From the NCBI GenBank assembly GCA_030731845.1, contig JANQTF010000221.1, forward strand, positions 1 to 43,962: 43,962 nt of DNA. The letters run 5' to 3'. The notes under the pieces are model-generated. The model did no database searches. It was not told where the DNA came from and saw nothing but the letters and a program-made list of their open reading frames with translations. Shown piece after piece: positions 25,989 to 34,745 of the stretch. Each line of letters starts with the position of its first letter. The first letter of the stretch is position 1. This stretch comes from Bacteroidia bacterium (lineage in GTDB: Bacteria; Bacteroidota; Bacteroidia; J057). Both the position numbers and the translations under genes were made by a program.

Positions 25989-26631
25989 ATGGCGACCCAT
26001 GCCAGCGTGCGGTCACTGTTTTGAAGTTGATGTCCTTCAGATTTTGGAGGTGTGTAATGAGCAATAAGCTAAAAATCACCAGACCAAAAACCAGCATGGG
26101 GAGAAACTTATCATCCCAGGATGCGCGGGTAAACAGCACGAAAAGCGGCAGGCTGATGGCCCCAATCACATAAGCGAGGTAGGGAAGATTGGTAAAGGAA
26201 TATACCAGGAGGGTGATCCCGAGAAACATGAAGCTCATCGCTGGATGAGCAGCAAGCAATACCCCGATGGCCACATAATATCCCTGGCCACCTTTAAAGC
26301 CCGCGAGTAGGGGGAAAATATGCCCGAGCATCGCAGCAAGGCCCAAAGTAAGCGTAAGAATATAGGCTTCGCTTCCCGAAAGCCACTCAATCTGATGCGT
26401 GAGCGGAAATGACAGCCTTGCGGCCAATACCCCTTTGGTCACATCGGTGAGGCGCACTAGCCAGGAAGCCTTTTTGCCAAGGATGAGCTCCACGTTGAGG
26501 TGGGAAACACTTCCATTGCCATGATCTCTGATATCAATCCCGTAATACAATTTTCCTAGCCAGAACGCGGAGGGAACTCCACCAATCAGGTAAGCGAGTA
26601 TCGTATAAAAGATGATCCAGAAAATCTCCAT
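25975..26631 (-). CDS. plsY: PlsY-family glycerol-3-phosphate acyltransferase, divergent
   Basis: The 218-residue membrane protein has the PlsY layout: GGVPSAFWLGKLYYGIDIRDHG, a membrane core, then GHIFPLLAGFKGGQG and further helices. PlsY moves an acyl group from acyl-phosphate to glycerol-3-phosphate in phospholipid synthesis. The glycine-rich loops differ from the consensus: the GSGNxGATN-like loop reads GNGSVSHLN, and GGKGVAT reads GGQGYYV. This suggests either a diverged PlsY or a related acyltransferase with altered substrate use. Whether another, canonical PlsY exists elsewhere cannot be seen. It ends convergently with the TMEM220-like gene. Confidence 0.72.
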   Translation of the reverse strand: MEIFWIIFYTILAYLIGGVPSAFWLGKLYYGIDIRDHGNGSVSHLNVELILGKKASWLVRLTDVTKGVLAARLSFPLTHQIEWLSGSEAYILTLTLGLAAMLGHIFPLLAGFKGGQGYYVAIGVLLAAHPAMSFMFLGITLLVYSFTNLPYLAYVIGAISLPLFVLFTRASWDDKFLPMLVFGLVIFSLLLITHLQNLKDINFKTVTARWHGSPFRRH

Positions 26632-26802
26632 GTAGGATTGTTAGGTGAAAAATAAGCCAGTGTTAAGATAAGGCTTTTCCGGGTCGTCCGCAAGCAATGT
26701 CCAGATAAACACAGGACAGACAGATCTTATTTCGGCTAGCCGACTTCTTATCCTTATACGTGGTGGGAAGTACCAATCGATGCCCGAAAATCAAGCTACT
26801 CC

Positions 26803-28107
26803 TTACTTATCACAATCTCCCATTACCGGATCGAGAGACCCGATGATCACCACGGTATCGGCAATGGTAGCACCTTCCATGAGGTATTCAAGTGCTTGCA
26901 GATTGCGATAGGATGGCGGGTTGATTTTGGCACGCCAGGGCGATCCTGTTCCGTCGGATTTGAGGTGAAAGCCGAGCTCCCCCTTCGAACCTTCGATGGC
27001 ATGATAGATTTCAACCCCTTCCGGAGGCATCACGCCCACGTCGGTCATCATGAAATCATGAATCATGCCCTCCATGGAGTAATATACTTCTGTTTTAGAC
27101 GGATAGGTTTGCTTGGCATTGTCCACACGAATATCGCCTTCGGGGAGCTGATCGAGCAATTGATCCAGAATCTTGATGCTCTCGGCCATTTCGTCCATCC
27201 GAACAAAGAAGCGCGCCAGGCAGTCTCCTTCTTCTCTCACCACCACATCAAAGTCCACTTCGTCATATACGAGGTAGGGTTCGAAGGTGCGCAGGTCATG
27301 TGCCACACCTGAGGCGCGAAGGTTGGGTCCTGTGATCCCCAGTTCAATGGCTTTTTCCTTGCTTAATACACCAATGTCTTTGATTCTGTTGACCCAAATG
27401 GGGTTTCCTGCGAGCATTTTGCGCCAGTCGGCCAGCTCTTTACGAAACTTCAGGTTCCAGTTTTTGATATCTTCTACGACCTCGTCGCTGATGTCGAAAG
27501 CTACCCCACCAATACGGCTATGGCTCACGGTGAAGCGTACACCGGCGAGTTTGTCAAAAATATCATAGAGGTTTTCGCGCTCGCGGAATGTCCAGAGGAA
27601 CATGGACAAAGCGCCACCATCCATCACCATGGCGCCGAGCCAGAGAAGGTGAGAAGAGATTCGGGCCATTTCGCAAGCAATGGTGCGGATGTATTGAGCT
27701 CTTCTGGGAGCCTCAATGCCACAGAGTTTTTCTACTGCCAGGCACCAGGCTACGTTGTTGGCATAAGGAGAAATATAGTCCATGCGATCGGTGTAGGGCA
27801 TGAACTCTTGATAAGTCTTGTTTTCAGCAATTTTCTCAATCCCTCTGTGCAGGTAGCCAATATCGGTCACAGCCTTCACAATGGTTTCTCCGTCAATCTC
27901 TAGCACGATGCGCAACACTCCATGGGTAGCAGGGTGCGAAGGCCCGAGGTTGAGGATCATCTTGGTTCCAAGCGGATCGTTTTCTACTTCTACAGTGGTG
28001 TGTTTGTCTTCCAGCCTTTTGTAGATGGCCATTTGGTGTTCTGGAAAGAATACCGGAGTGACTTTGCTGCGAATGCCAGTAGGGGTCGGGAAAATATCGT
28101 TGCTCAT
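26803..28107 (-). CDS. nuoD: NADH-quinone oxidoreductase subunit D
   Basis: This 434-residue protein is a clear NuoD (49-kDa subunit). It has LNLGPSHPATHGVLR, with the quinone-site His, then YLHRGIEK, YTDRMDYISPY (with the quinone-site Tyr), and the C-terminal TVVIIGSLDPVMGDCDK. Subunit D sits at the quinone-binding junction of the peripheral arm of complex I. No other nuo gene lies beside it. ATG 28107 was preferred over a longer frame from 28137, which adds 10 residues. The N-terminal ~30 residues before the conserved core are longer than usual. Confidence 0.95.
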   Translation of the reverse strand: MSNDIFPTPTGIRSKVTPVFFPEHQMAIYKRLEDKHTTVEVENDPLGTKMILNLGPSHPATHGVLRIVLEIDGETIVKAVTDIGYLHRGIEKIAENKTYQEFMPYTDRMDYISPYANNVAWCLAVEKLCGIEAPRRAQYIRTIACEMARISSHLLWLGAMVMDGGALSMFLWTFRERENLYDIFDKLAGVRFTVSHSRIGGVAFDISDEVVEDIKNWNLKFRKELADWRKMLAGNPIWVNRIKDIGVLSKEKAIELGITGPNLRASGVAHDLRTFEPYLVYDEVDFDVVVREEGDCLARFFVRMDEMAESIKILDQLLDQLPEGDIRVDNAKQTYPSKTEVYYSMEGMIHDFMMTDVGVMPPEGVEIYHAIEGSKGELGFHLKSDGTGSPWRAKINPPSYRNLQALEYLMEGATIADTVVIIGSLDPVMGDCDK

Positions 28108-28190
28108 ATGCTCTAGCCAATTACTACGGATAACCAAAAAATAGCTGGCAGTGTTTTTGCCATAATCAGAGAAACTTGTTCTCAGCGCTG

Positions 28191-28220
28191 TAAAGATAAA
28201 GGAATCCCTTGGGATTGAAA
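28191..28220 (-). promoter_or_regulatory. Probable nuoD promoter with internal palindrome
   Basis: On the minus strand TTTC (28217-28220), 18 bases, then TATCTTTA (28191-28198); each box has one mismatch to TTTG / TAnnTTTG. The spacer contains AATCCC-TT-GGGATT (28203-28216), a good 6+6 inverted repeat that could be an operator. The leader would be about 80 bases. Confidence 0.35.
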
Positions 28221-28335
28221 CCAGATTCTTATTCTAATGCTGTTATTTTGCTGCAAGGAATTAATTTTCATGGAATTTTGGATTGAAGCAGGTAATTCGC
28301 ATTTTACGATTGAGGATAATCTGGAAAACTATCTT

Positions 28336-28343
28336 TACCTTTG
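28336..28343 (+). promoter_or_regulatory. Possible nusB promoter (-7 element)
   Basis: TACCTTTG matches the Bacteroidota TAnnTTTG element exactly. The nearest ATTG upstream is 23 bases away, longer than usual, so the -33 element is poor. It lies about 140 bases upstream of the nusB start. Confidence 0.35.
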
Positions 28344-28483
28344 TTCATCTTCAGTCCCAAGCCGATGGAGGAATTCACGTACATTGAAACATCCGGGAGG
28401 TCTGTCAGACCTTTTATTCTCCTGAATCCTGCGGCTGAAGCTACCTTGTTACCCAATCTTGCTCCATTCACGCACCACTCAAC

Positions 28484-29008
28484 ATGATCACCCGCAGGCA
28501 AATACGAGCGAAAGTCATGCAAGCCATTTATGCTTGCATTACCTCCGGAGAAGCTCCGGAGCCGGTCTTTAATCTCCTCCTCAAAGAAATTCAAACGGAA
28601 GTATCCGAGCTGGAGGAAAAGAAAAAACTCAGTGGCGATACCAAACTGCTAGTGGCTCTTTATTATGAGACCATGAAGCAGGCCGAATGGTATGATGAAT
28701 TGATCATCAAAAAAGCCGAAAACTGGGAGCTTGAGCGCATCGCTCGCCTTGATCGCATCCTCATGCACATGGCTATTTGCGAAATGCTCAATTTTGAAGA
28801 AATCCCCATCAAGGTTACCATCAATGAGTACCTTGAGCTCGCCAAAACCTATTCTACGCCCAAAAGCAGCAAGTTTATCAACGGCATCCTCGATAGCCTC
28901 TACAATGATTTTCTTAGCGATGGGAGAATCAAGAAAAAAGGCCGTGGACTCATTGATCATTCAAGTTCCAAAACCAACCCCGTAGAAGAAACCACTACGC
29001 CCAACTAG
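28484..29008 (+). CDS. nusB: Transcription antitermination factor NusB
   Basis: The 174-residue all-helical protein starts MITRRQIRAKVMQAIYA, the Bacteroidota NusB start. It contains the conserved LERIARLDRILMHMAICEML and EIPIKVTINEYLELAKTY, then SSKFINGILDSLYND. NusB with NusE binds boxA RNA and supports rRNA transcription. The C-terminal ~25 residues are a polar tail. It opens the plus-strand block nusB-DUF1573-yajC-YbbR-coaE, a common Bacteroidota order. Confidence 0.95.
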   Translation: MITRRQIRAKVMQAIYACITSGEAPEPVFNLLLKEIQTEVSELEEKKKLSGDTKLLVALYYETMKQAEWYDELIIKKAENWELERIARLDRILMHMAICEMLNFEEIPIKVTINEYLELAKTYSTPKSSKFINGILDSLYNDFLSDGRIKKKGRGLIDHSSSKTNPVEETTTPN

Positions 29009-29398
29009 GCATGCTGCCGAGACCTTGATTCCTAATCAAGACAGGGATCCAAAAGGAAGTGACCGTTGGGGTAGCCTATATGGCATCTGAAAGGGCAATC
29101 TGAATGGCAGGGTGCAGCTGAAATATGTTTCTGCTTTTTGGCAGAAGCATTCTCCAACCTTCTCCTACAAAGCTAATTGATCCATCAGGCTGAAAGTCAA
29201 CGCTGATCTGCAAGCCCAGGTCTCCATGATAATGAGTGGAGCATTTGGTGAGAAATCTTGCATGAAAATGCATCAGATGGCCCAATATTCTGGTCAGGTC
29301 TCCAAACCTTCTTATTTATCATTCGTTGGTATCACCATTGACCTTTTAATTCCTTATTTGTCCTTTACGTTGAACCTTCCTACGGAACTATTTACCTA
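29009..29398. other. Intergenic region nusB-DUF1573 gene
   Basis: 390 bases. A perfect 7-bp hairpin CTTGATT-CCT-AATCAAG (29024-29040) follows nusB but lacks a T-tract. A 69-codon minus-strand frame at 29285-29076 has no signature and I do not call it. No clear promoter was found for the next gene. Confidence 0.45.
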
Positions 29399-29926
29399 AT
29401 GAAAAAGCTACTTCCATTGTTTGCCGTTGCTACTCTGCTAGCCTTTACGCCTGCCTGCCAGGAAGATGCTGCATCTTCTGATAACGCCGTCGCATCTGCT
29501 CCAGTAAGCAGCCCTTCAGTCTCTGTCGCCGAAGATGGTCCTGACCGTAGCCCTGATGCGCCAAGCCTCCCCAAGTATCAGGCCGAAGCAGAATCGCTCG
29601 AAGCAACTACAGTAGAATTCACCGGTGAAGTCTATGATTTTGGTGAAGTGCCAGAAGGAACCAAAGTGACCCACCAATTCAAATTTACCAATACAGGTAG
29701 CAACCCACTCAAGCTCACTCGCGTGAAGGCATCTTGTGGGTGTACTACGCCAAAATACTCTGAAGAATCGGTTGCTCCCGGTGAGCAGGGCTACATCGAT
29801 GTAGAATTTGATTCTTCTGGTAAGCCTGGCTTCCAGAACAAATCTGTTACCGTAACCGGAAACTTTGCCGACGGTGTAAACAAGATTCTTCGCATCAAAG
29901 GACAGGTGAAGCCTTCCGGAGAATAA
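29399..29926 (+). CDS. DUF1573 lipoprotein
   Basis: This 175-residue protein has a lipoprotein signal (MKKLLPLFAVATLLAFTPAC, Cys20), a Ser/Ala/Pro-rich linker and one DUF1573 domain: YDFGEVPEGTKVTHQFKFTN, then VKASCGCTTPKY with the typical C-G-C and a Gly/Asn-rich end. DUF1573 is an Ig-like fold, frequent in Bacteroidota envelopes; its function is not established. A strong terminator follows. Confidence 0.9.
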   Translation: MKKLLPLFAVATLLAFTPACQEDAASSDNAVASAPVSSPSVSVAEDGPDRSPDAPSLPKYQAEAESLEATTVEFTGEVYDFGEVPEGTKVTHQFKFTNTGSNPLKLTRVKASCGCTTPKYSEESVAPGEQGYIDVEFDSSGKPGFQNKSVTVTGNFADGVNKILRIKGQVKPSGE

Positions 29927-29953
29927 TATCGAAGATCCTTTCTTATATTTGTG

Positions 29954-30006
29954 ACGGACAAAAGGCGTTTGCGGAGCTGATCCCCTGGCCTTTTGTCCGT
30001 TTTTTT
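29954..30006 (+). terminator. Rho-independent terminator after the DUF1573 gene
   Basis: ACGGACAAAAGGC (29954-29966) pairs perfectly with GCCTTTTGTCCGT (29988-30000) and is followed by a T-run to 30006. The loop is 21 bases. It begins directly after TATATTTG (29944-29951), an exact TAnnTTTG match without a clear -33 box. A start there would put the hairpin in the yajC leader. Confidence 0.85.
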
Positions 30007-30035
30007 ATGTGTTGATTCACTCTATTTACCTTCTC

Positions 30036-30374
30036 ATGAACCAATTTTCACACTTACTCCTTGAAAGCGGAGCTTCAGAGCAAAGCGCCAATGCCGGTAT
30101 TATGCAATTCGTATTCTTTGCCGGTATTATCGCGATTTTCTACTTTTTCATGATTCGTCCACAGCAAAAGAAAGCTAAGGAAGAAAAAGTTTTCAGAGAG
30201 TCTCTCGGAAAAGGTGACAAAGTGATGACCATCGGCGGTATCTATGGGATCATTGAAAGCCTGGAAGGTTCAACAGCTCTGGTTCGCGTTGACCAAAATA
30301 CCAAACTTCGCTTTGATAAGACGTCTCTCAGAGCGCAGCCCGCTGATGCAAAAACTGCCGAAGAAGCGAAATAA
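30036..30374 (+). CDS. yajC: Sec translocase accessory subunit YajC
   Basis: The 112-residue protein has a single membrane helix (VFFAGIIAIFYFFMIRPQQKK) and then the soluble YajC domain with GDKVMTIGGIYGIIESLE. YajC associates with SecDF-YidC at the inner membrane. ATG 30036 was preferred over an in-frame start at 30009 because the added residues have no match to the family. Confidence 0.95.
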   Translation: MNQFSHLLLESGASEQSANAGIMQFVFFAGIIAIFYFFMIRPQQKKAKEEKVFRESLGKGDKVMTIGGIYGIIESLEGSTALVRVDQNTKLRFDKTSLRAQPADAKTAEEAK

Positions 30375-30419
30375 TTTCTAAGATCCAGAAACGGGTCACT
30401 AATCTAGCATTTGTAGCCC

Positions 30420-31412
30420 ATGAATTGGCGTGAACTCATTCTCAAAGTTCGTCGCCTTCTGGTAAATCCTGATCAGGATGGACGCCAGGGGATCATTCTC
30501 CTGGTGTCTTTTTTATTGTCTTTGGTTCTCTGGTTCTTGGTCACCCTCTCTCAAAGCTATGATACCGAGATCGAAGTGCCGGTGGTCGTAGAGGCTGATG
30601 ATTCTGTAGTCGCCAATCACGACCCCCGGTCTGTTGTTAAGGTCAAGTTGCGCGGTACCGGGATGGAGTTGATCAGCGAGCACCTGAAGTGGAACAGGGA
30701 TACTGTTCACCTCGCCTATGACGAGTCTATGTTGGGGAAGCGCGATTTTCGCGTATCAGACTATCAGTCTCAATTCATTTCGTATTTCCCGAGCCCATTG
30801 GTCATCAATGGATTTCGCCCGGATAAGCTTTCCATCGTATTTGGAAAAAGATATCAAAAGACGGTACCACTCTTATTGAGAACCTCTCTTTCGGTTGCCT
30901 CGCCATATCAATTCGTGAGCGAGCCCGCCCTCGCTACTGATTCTATCACCATTTATGGGCAGGCATCTCAGATTGATACCATTGAGCAATGGTACACCCT
31001 GAACGTTACGGAAATTGTGTCACCAACCCAGCGCAAAGCCTTGGTTCCCGTGGATACTGCCACTGGCATAAAAACGGATATCAAAAGTGTAGAGGTAGAG
31101 GTGAATACTGTGCCTTACACTGAAATGACATTCACCGTTCCCCTCAAGGGGCCCCGTGAGTCTCAGGGCGTGAGCGTTCGATTGTCTCATAAGGAAATGA
31201 CCTTTGTGTGCTCTCTGCCAGAGTCTGAGCAGGAGGCGTTTCAAAAGAAGATGAATGAATGGACCATCCTTTTGGATAACTCAACCCTCACTTCACCCTT
31301 TGGGATATGGTCTCCTTCCAGCGATGAGTTTGGCGATCAGGTAAAAATCATCCAGACAAAACCAGAAAGGGTTCGATTTGTCGTGGTCAAAAAGCAACCT
31401 TCTCTCAATTAA
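30420..31412 (+). CDS. YbbR-like (CdaR-type) membrane-anchored protein
   Basis: This 330-residue protein has one N-terminal membrane helix at about residues 24-43 (GIILLVSFLLSLVLWFLVTL) and several YbbR-type beta repeats (VVKVKLRGTGMEL, DSITIYGQASQIDTI). In firmicutes YbbR/CdaR proteins regulate di-adenylate cyclase. In Bacteroidota a YbbR gene before coaE is common and its role is unclear. It ends 9 bases before coaE. Confidence 0.82.
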   Translation: MNWRELILKVRRLLVNPDQDGRQGIILLVSFLLSLVLWFLVTLSQSYDTEIEVPVVVEADDSVVANHDPRSVVKVKLRGTGMELISEHLKWNRDTVHLAYDESMLGKRDFRVSDYQSQFISYFPSPLVINGFRPDKLSIVFGKRYQKTVPLLLRTSLSVASPYQFVSEPALATDSITIYGQASQIDTIEQWYTLNVTEIVSPTQRKALVPVDTATGIKTDIKSVEVEVNTVPYTEMTFTVPLKGPRESQGVSVRLSHKEMTFVCSLPESEQEAFQKKMNEWTILLDNSTLTSPFGIWSPSSDEFGDQVKIIQTKPERVRFVVVKKQPSLN

Positions 31413-31421
31413 TTGCTCCCT

Positions 31422-32027
31422 ATGAAAGTGATTGGGATAACCGGAGGCATCGGCAGCGGGAAAAGCATGGTCTCGATGATTCTTCGAAAAACCGGAGCCC
31501 CTGTATATGATGCCGACTCTCGTGCAAAGTACCTGATGGTCCACGATCCCGCCTTGCGTTCTGGCATTGTTGAGTTGTTTGGCAGCGACTCCTACACCAG
31601 CGAAGGTGAATTAAACCGATCTCTGATCAGTGCTCGTGCTTTCTCCGATCCGGGCATATTGACCCAGCTCAATGCCTTGGTGCATCCAGCAACTGGACGT
31701 GATTTTTTTGACTGGATAGAATTACAGAAAAGCGAAGGCCATCTGCTCGCCTTTAAAGAAGCGGCCATCCTGTTTGAGTCTGGAGCCTATCTCGCCTGCG
31801 ATGCGGTCATCACCGTTTATGCCCCTTCACGCACTCGCGTGGAGCGTGTGATCGTGCGTGACAAGGTTGCGGCAGATGCCGTTATGGCAAGAATGGCAAG
31901 GCAGTGGCCCGAACAGCAAAAAATCCAAAGATCAGATTGGATGATCATCAACGATGGCAGGCAGGCTCTCATCCCTCAGGTTTTGAAAGCGATTGCCCAT
32001 TTTAGCATACTCGCTACGGATATCTGA
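31422..32027 (+). CDS. coaE: Dephospho-CoA kinase
   Basis: This 201-residue protein has the CoaE P-loop (IGITGGIGSGKS), YDADSRAKYLM, the LVHP motif, KEAAILFESGAY, and the VERVIVRD helix. It catalyses the last step of coenzyme A synthesis. ATG 31422 was chosen; a TTG 9 bases upstream is in frame but has no support. Its last 14 bases overlap the end of the convergent SGNH lipoprotein gene. Confidence 0.95.
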   Translation: MKVIGITGGIGSGKSMVSMILRKTGAPVYDADSRAKYLMVHDPALRSGIVELFGSDSYTSEGELNRSLISARAFSDPGILTQLNALVHPATGRDFFDWIELQKSEGHLLAFKEAAILFESGAYLACDAVITVYAPSRTRVERVIVRDKVAADAVMARMARQWPEQQKIQRSDWMIINDGRQALIPQVLKAIAHFSILATDI

Positions 32028-33309
32028 TTCCGGGATAAGCGGTGAGATCGAGTGGAGGAATTCGCGCACCAAAAGAAGTCAGGTGGTTGATCGTGTTGAT
32101 GAATTGGTTGGCAAGCCATGCATTGCCTCTGGGGGTGAGGTAGATCCCATCGAGCGAAAAAATGCCTCCTGAGAGAAATGAATTATTGAGATCGATCCCA
32201 TCTTCCAGGATGCCATCGTTGAGCGCGTCAAATGATTGAAAGAGATTGACCACAGCCAATCGCTGATACCCTGCCTTTGCATTGAGGGTATAGACTATCG
32301 AGTCGATCGCTTGGTTATAGGCAAGCAATTGTTGGCGCAGCATTTCGTGCTCCCACGCATCAATGACCCAATCAGAAGGAACTGGGTTGTTTCCAGACAA
32401 CCCGAAAGGTCCTGATCCCAGGTAGTCTGTTCCGAGGAATGGCGCTACACTCAGGTGTATTCTGTCGGCATCACGCGCCTCCTGCACATCGCCCAATCCA
32501 GTGGTGATAAAGATGGGGTTGAGAGAGCCCCGACAGTTTTCTATGTTGACAAATTTGGGTTCTATTTGCTTGAAAAAAGGGAAATTGCCCGGATCGGGCA
32601 GGTTGGCGATCAAGCCGATACTTTCCTCATCTTCCATAGAGACAGAAAGCAGTTGTTGGAAATTTGCCACAAATTCTCCCACCGAAGGAAGTTTTTCCAT
32701 ATTTCCACCTGACAACCCGAAGGAGAGCAGGTCTTCCAACCCAACGAAAAGGGTGAAAAGGCCTGGCTTCCTTTTACTTATCAATTGGAGATAGCTCTCA
32801 TCATCCTGGCCTCCCAGCATGGGCCAGATAGGAGAAGAAAGGCCATGTTGCGGAACCGTCACATCGCTGATCGAGAGCCCTTGAAATCCCAGATTTCCCA
32901 ATAGCCCGGTGGGAATAGACTCGGTCCAGCCCTGATCTGCTTTTTCTGTGAGAATAACCGGCGTGCTGGAGGTGAATTCACATAGTGGTTGGCTCATCGA
33001 CTCTAGAAACAGGTGGCCGTTGCCGTGGGTGGACAGCATTGGCTGACGAAAAGTGAGTGTCTTGGCGTAGGCGAACTGGTGCGAGAGGAGCTTCGGAAAG
33101 CTGTTGGCTTGTGATTCCTGATACCATCCGGAGAGGAAGCTGCTATCGCTGAGGTTGGCGTTGCTGATGCCAGCTGTGTATCCATCACCGATGGCAACAA
33201 AGTTGTCAACCGCCAAAATTCCTGCACTAGGATTCGGAATTTCAAGACTTGGCCGGCAAGAAGCTGAGAGCAAGGCAAGAATAAAAACCCACGTGTAAAG
33301 TCGTCTCAT
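32014..33309 (-). CDS. SGNH-hydrolase-like lipoprotein, catalytic Ser and His absent
   Basis: The 431-residue protein has a lipoprotein signal ending LLSASC (Cys18). It then shows the first SGNH block, FVAIGDGYTAG, where the nucleophile Ser of GDSL is Gly. The last block reads DGIYLTPRGNAWLAN, with Tyr at the usual catalytic His. The overall layout is the Bacteroidota SGNH family that is usually paired with an OmpP1/FadL gene, which lies just upstream on the same strand. Loss of two catalytic residues suggests a binding or structural role at the outer membrane. ATG 33309 was chosen over a TTG at 33315. Confidence 0.8.
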   Translation of the reverse strand: MRRLYTWVFILALLSASCRPSLEIPNPSAGILAVDNFVAIGDGYTAGISNANLSDSSFLSGWYQESQANSFPKLLSHQFAYAKTLTFRQPMLSTHGNGHLFLESMSQPLCEFTSSTPVILTEKADQGWTESIPTGLLGNLGFQGLSISDVTVPQHGLSSPIWPMLGGQDDESYLQLISKRKPGLFTLFVGLEDLLSFGLSGGNMEKLPSVGEFVANFQQLLSVSMEDEESIGLIANLPDPGNFPFFKQIEPKFVNIENCRGSLNPIFITTGLGDVQEARDADRIHLSVAPFLGTDYLGSGPFGLSGNNPVPSDWVIDAWEHEMLRQQLLAYNQAIDSIVYTLNAKAGYQRLAVVNLFQSFDALNDGILEDGIDLNNSFLSGGIFSLDGIYLTPRGNAWLANQFINTINHLTSFGARIPPLDLTAYPGIRYP

Positions 33310-33491
33310 AGTCAAAAGATCCAGGTAGTAAGGGGCGGGCTTGTTCGAAAAAAGTGCATGCTCTTGGGGGCGTTTTAGGAAAATTTGTGCTTGGTTGTTG
33401 TGTCGCTGCCTTGGGTGGACGCTCCCACGCGGTGCTTATTCCTATATCGAATAAAATCATCATAACGTTGACTGCCTGATAAAATTAAGAT

Positions 33492-34745
33492 TTACCATTG
33501 GTATTTCATGCTGACCCCTACTGAATGGAGCAAAGATTCGTAGGTTCCGCCAAATTTTGCGGGGGCCAACAGGGCGGATCGCTCGCCGGTAAAAGAGAAT
33601 TGATAGGCAAGGTCAAGTCCAAATCGCTCATTGAGCATCCAGCCTAGCCCCGCAGTGAGTCCAATGCTGGTAGCGTCGGGCACCTCAGGTGATAGTTGCT
33701 GATCTGTGACCGGAGTATTTTCCAGATACAGGCCTGATCTGAGGAGCCATTTTTCACTGAGGGAATATTCTCCTCCCGCACGAAGGGAAGTACTATTGCG
33801 ATAGCCGCGTTCGGGGTATTGAGTCAAAGAATTCACAGGCGTTTCCAGGTCGTAGTAGAGAGAGTCCCACATGCCCCAGCCCACGATATTGATCGCTGCG
33901 GTGAGGAGAAGCCGTGACTCAGGTCGATAGTTGAAGCCAATGTCGAGCCTGCCTGGCAACCAAAAAGAAGTGCGGAAGGATTGGTCAGGATAGGTGTTTT
34001 CCAGTGAGGTGGGCACGGAAAAATCAGCCAACCCATTGATCATCTCTACCCGCATGGGTGAGTGTGCAGTGGCGGATATGGCCAATTGATCACTTGGCCT
34101 CAGGCAAATCCCAGCCAGGATTCCCCAGGTAAGGTCTGATCCGCTCATAGATACCGAGCCCACATCCAGATTTTGGCCATCGGTATCGCGCAATGCCCGT
34201 CTGCTGATCATCGTAATGGCCCCATAGGAGCCTCCGATCCCAATGCCTACTTTCTTGTTGAGTCGAATAGAGGCCGTGATATCTGCAAAGTAGGTATTGA
34301 GGGTAAATTCCTGAGAAATGAATTTCCCTTTCCAGTTATCTGGCCAGATCACGGAGGTGCCAAAGGGTTGATTGACAGAGAGCCCCAGGCTTAATCCCTT
34401 TTCCTCTGATGTTGGGCTTACATGAAGGACGGCGTTGAAAAACAAAGGCGTGAGGCTGGGAATAATCGTTGAGTCCACATATATACCTGGTGAGGCTTCC
34501 AGAAAGGTGGTAGCAGGCCTTAGCCATGAGCTTCCTATCTCTACACCAGACCTACGGCTAAAACAGATTCCTCCGGGATTAAAGGCTGCGGTAGAAAGCC
34601 CATCCCATAGTGCTACTCCGCTAAACCCCATCCCCATTTGCCTGGAGCCACAATAATACCACTGTAGGCCACCCGGCCCCATGGCATACAATGAACTGCC
34701 CAGAACGGTGGAGAAGAAGAGTAGGAAGGAAAAAATCCGTTTCAT
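33492..34745 (-). CDS. OmpP1/FadL-family outer-membrane protein
   Basis: This 417-residue protein has a signal peptide (KRIFSFLLFFSTVLGSSLYA), the FadL-type GPGG and RQMGMGFSGVA followed by TAAFNPGGICF, and alternating beta strands to a C-terminal Trp (SVGVSMKYQW). It is likely a 14-strand hydrophobic-compound channel. It probably forms an operon with the SGNH-like gene downstream (176-base gap). ATG 34745 is preferred to a longer frame from 34799 that precedes the signal peptide. Confidence 0.85.
   Translation of the reverse strand: MKRIFSFLLFFSTVLGSSLYAMGPGGLQWYYCGSRQMGMGFSGVALWDGLSTAAFNPGGICFSRRSGVEIGSSWLRPATTFLEASPGIYVDSTIIPSLTPLFFNAVLHVSPTSEEKGLSLGLSVNQPFGTSVIWPDNWKGKFISQEFTLNTYFADITASIRLNKKVGIGIGGSYGAITMISRRALRDTDGQNLDVGSVSMSGSDLTWGILAGICLRPSDQLAISATAHSPMRVEMINGLADFSVPTSLENTYPDQSFRTSFWLPGRLDIGFNYRPESRLLLTAAINIVGWGMWDSLYYDLETPVNSLTQYPERGYRNSTSLRAGGEYSLSEKWLLRSGLYLENTPVTDQQLSPEVPDATSIGLTAGLGWMLNERFGLDLAYQFSFTGERSALLAPAKFGGTYESLLHSVGVSMKYQW

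Larger units (their letters stand above)
28108..28483. other. Divergent intergenic region nuoD-nusB
   Basis: 376 bases between two divergent genes. It holds the nuoD promoter candidate and the nusB promoter candidate. A 62-codon frame on the plus strand (28237-28425) has no recognisable features and is probably chance. Confidence 0.5.

Noticed and set aside
26732-26743. 12-bp palindrome TCGGCTAGCCGA in the plsY-nuoD gap
   Set aside because: Length is expected by chance in a window this size, and there is no second copy or promoter context.
28237-28425. 62-codon gene upstream of nusB
   Set aside because: No recognisable features, and it overlaps the probable nusB promoter.
29076-29285. 69-codon minus-strand gene
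   Set aside because: No family match, no start context; likely chance in intergenic DNA.
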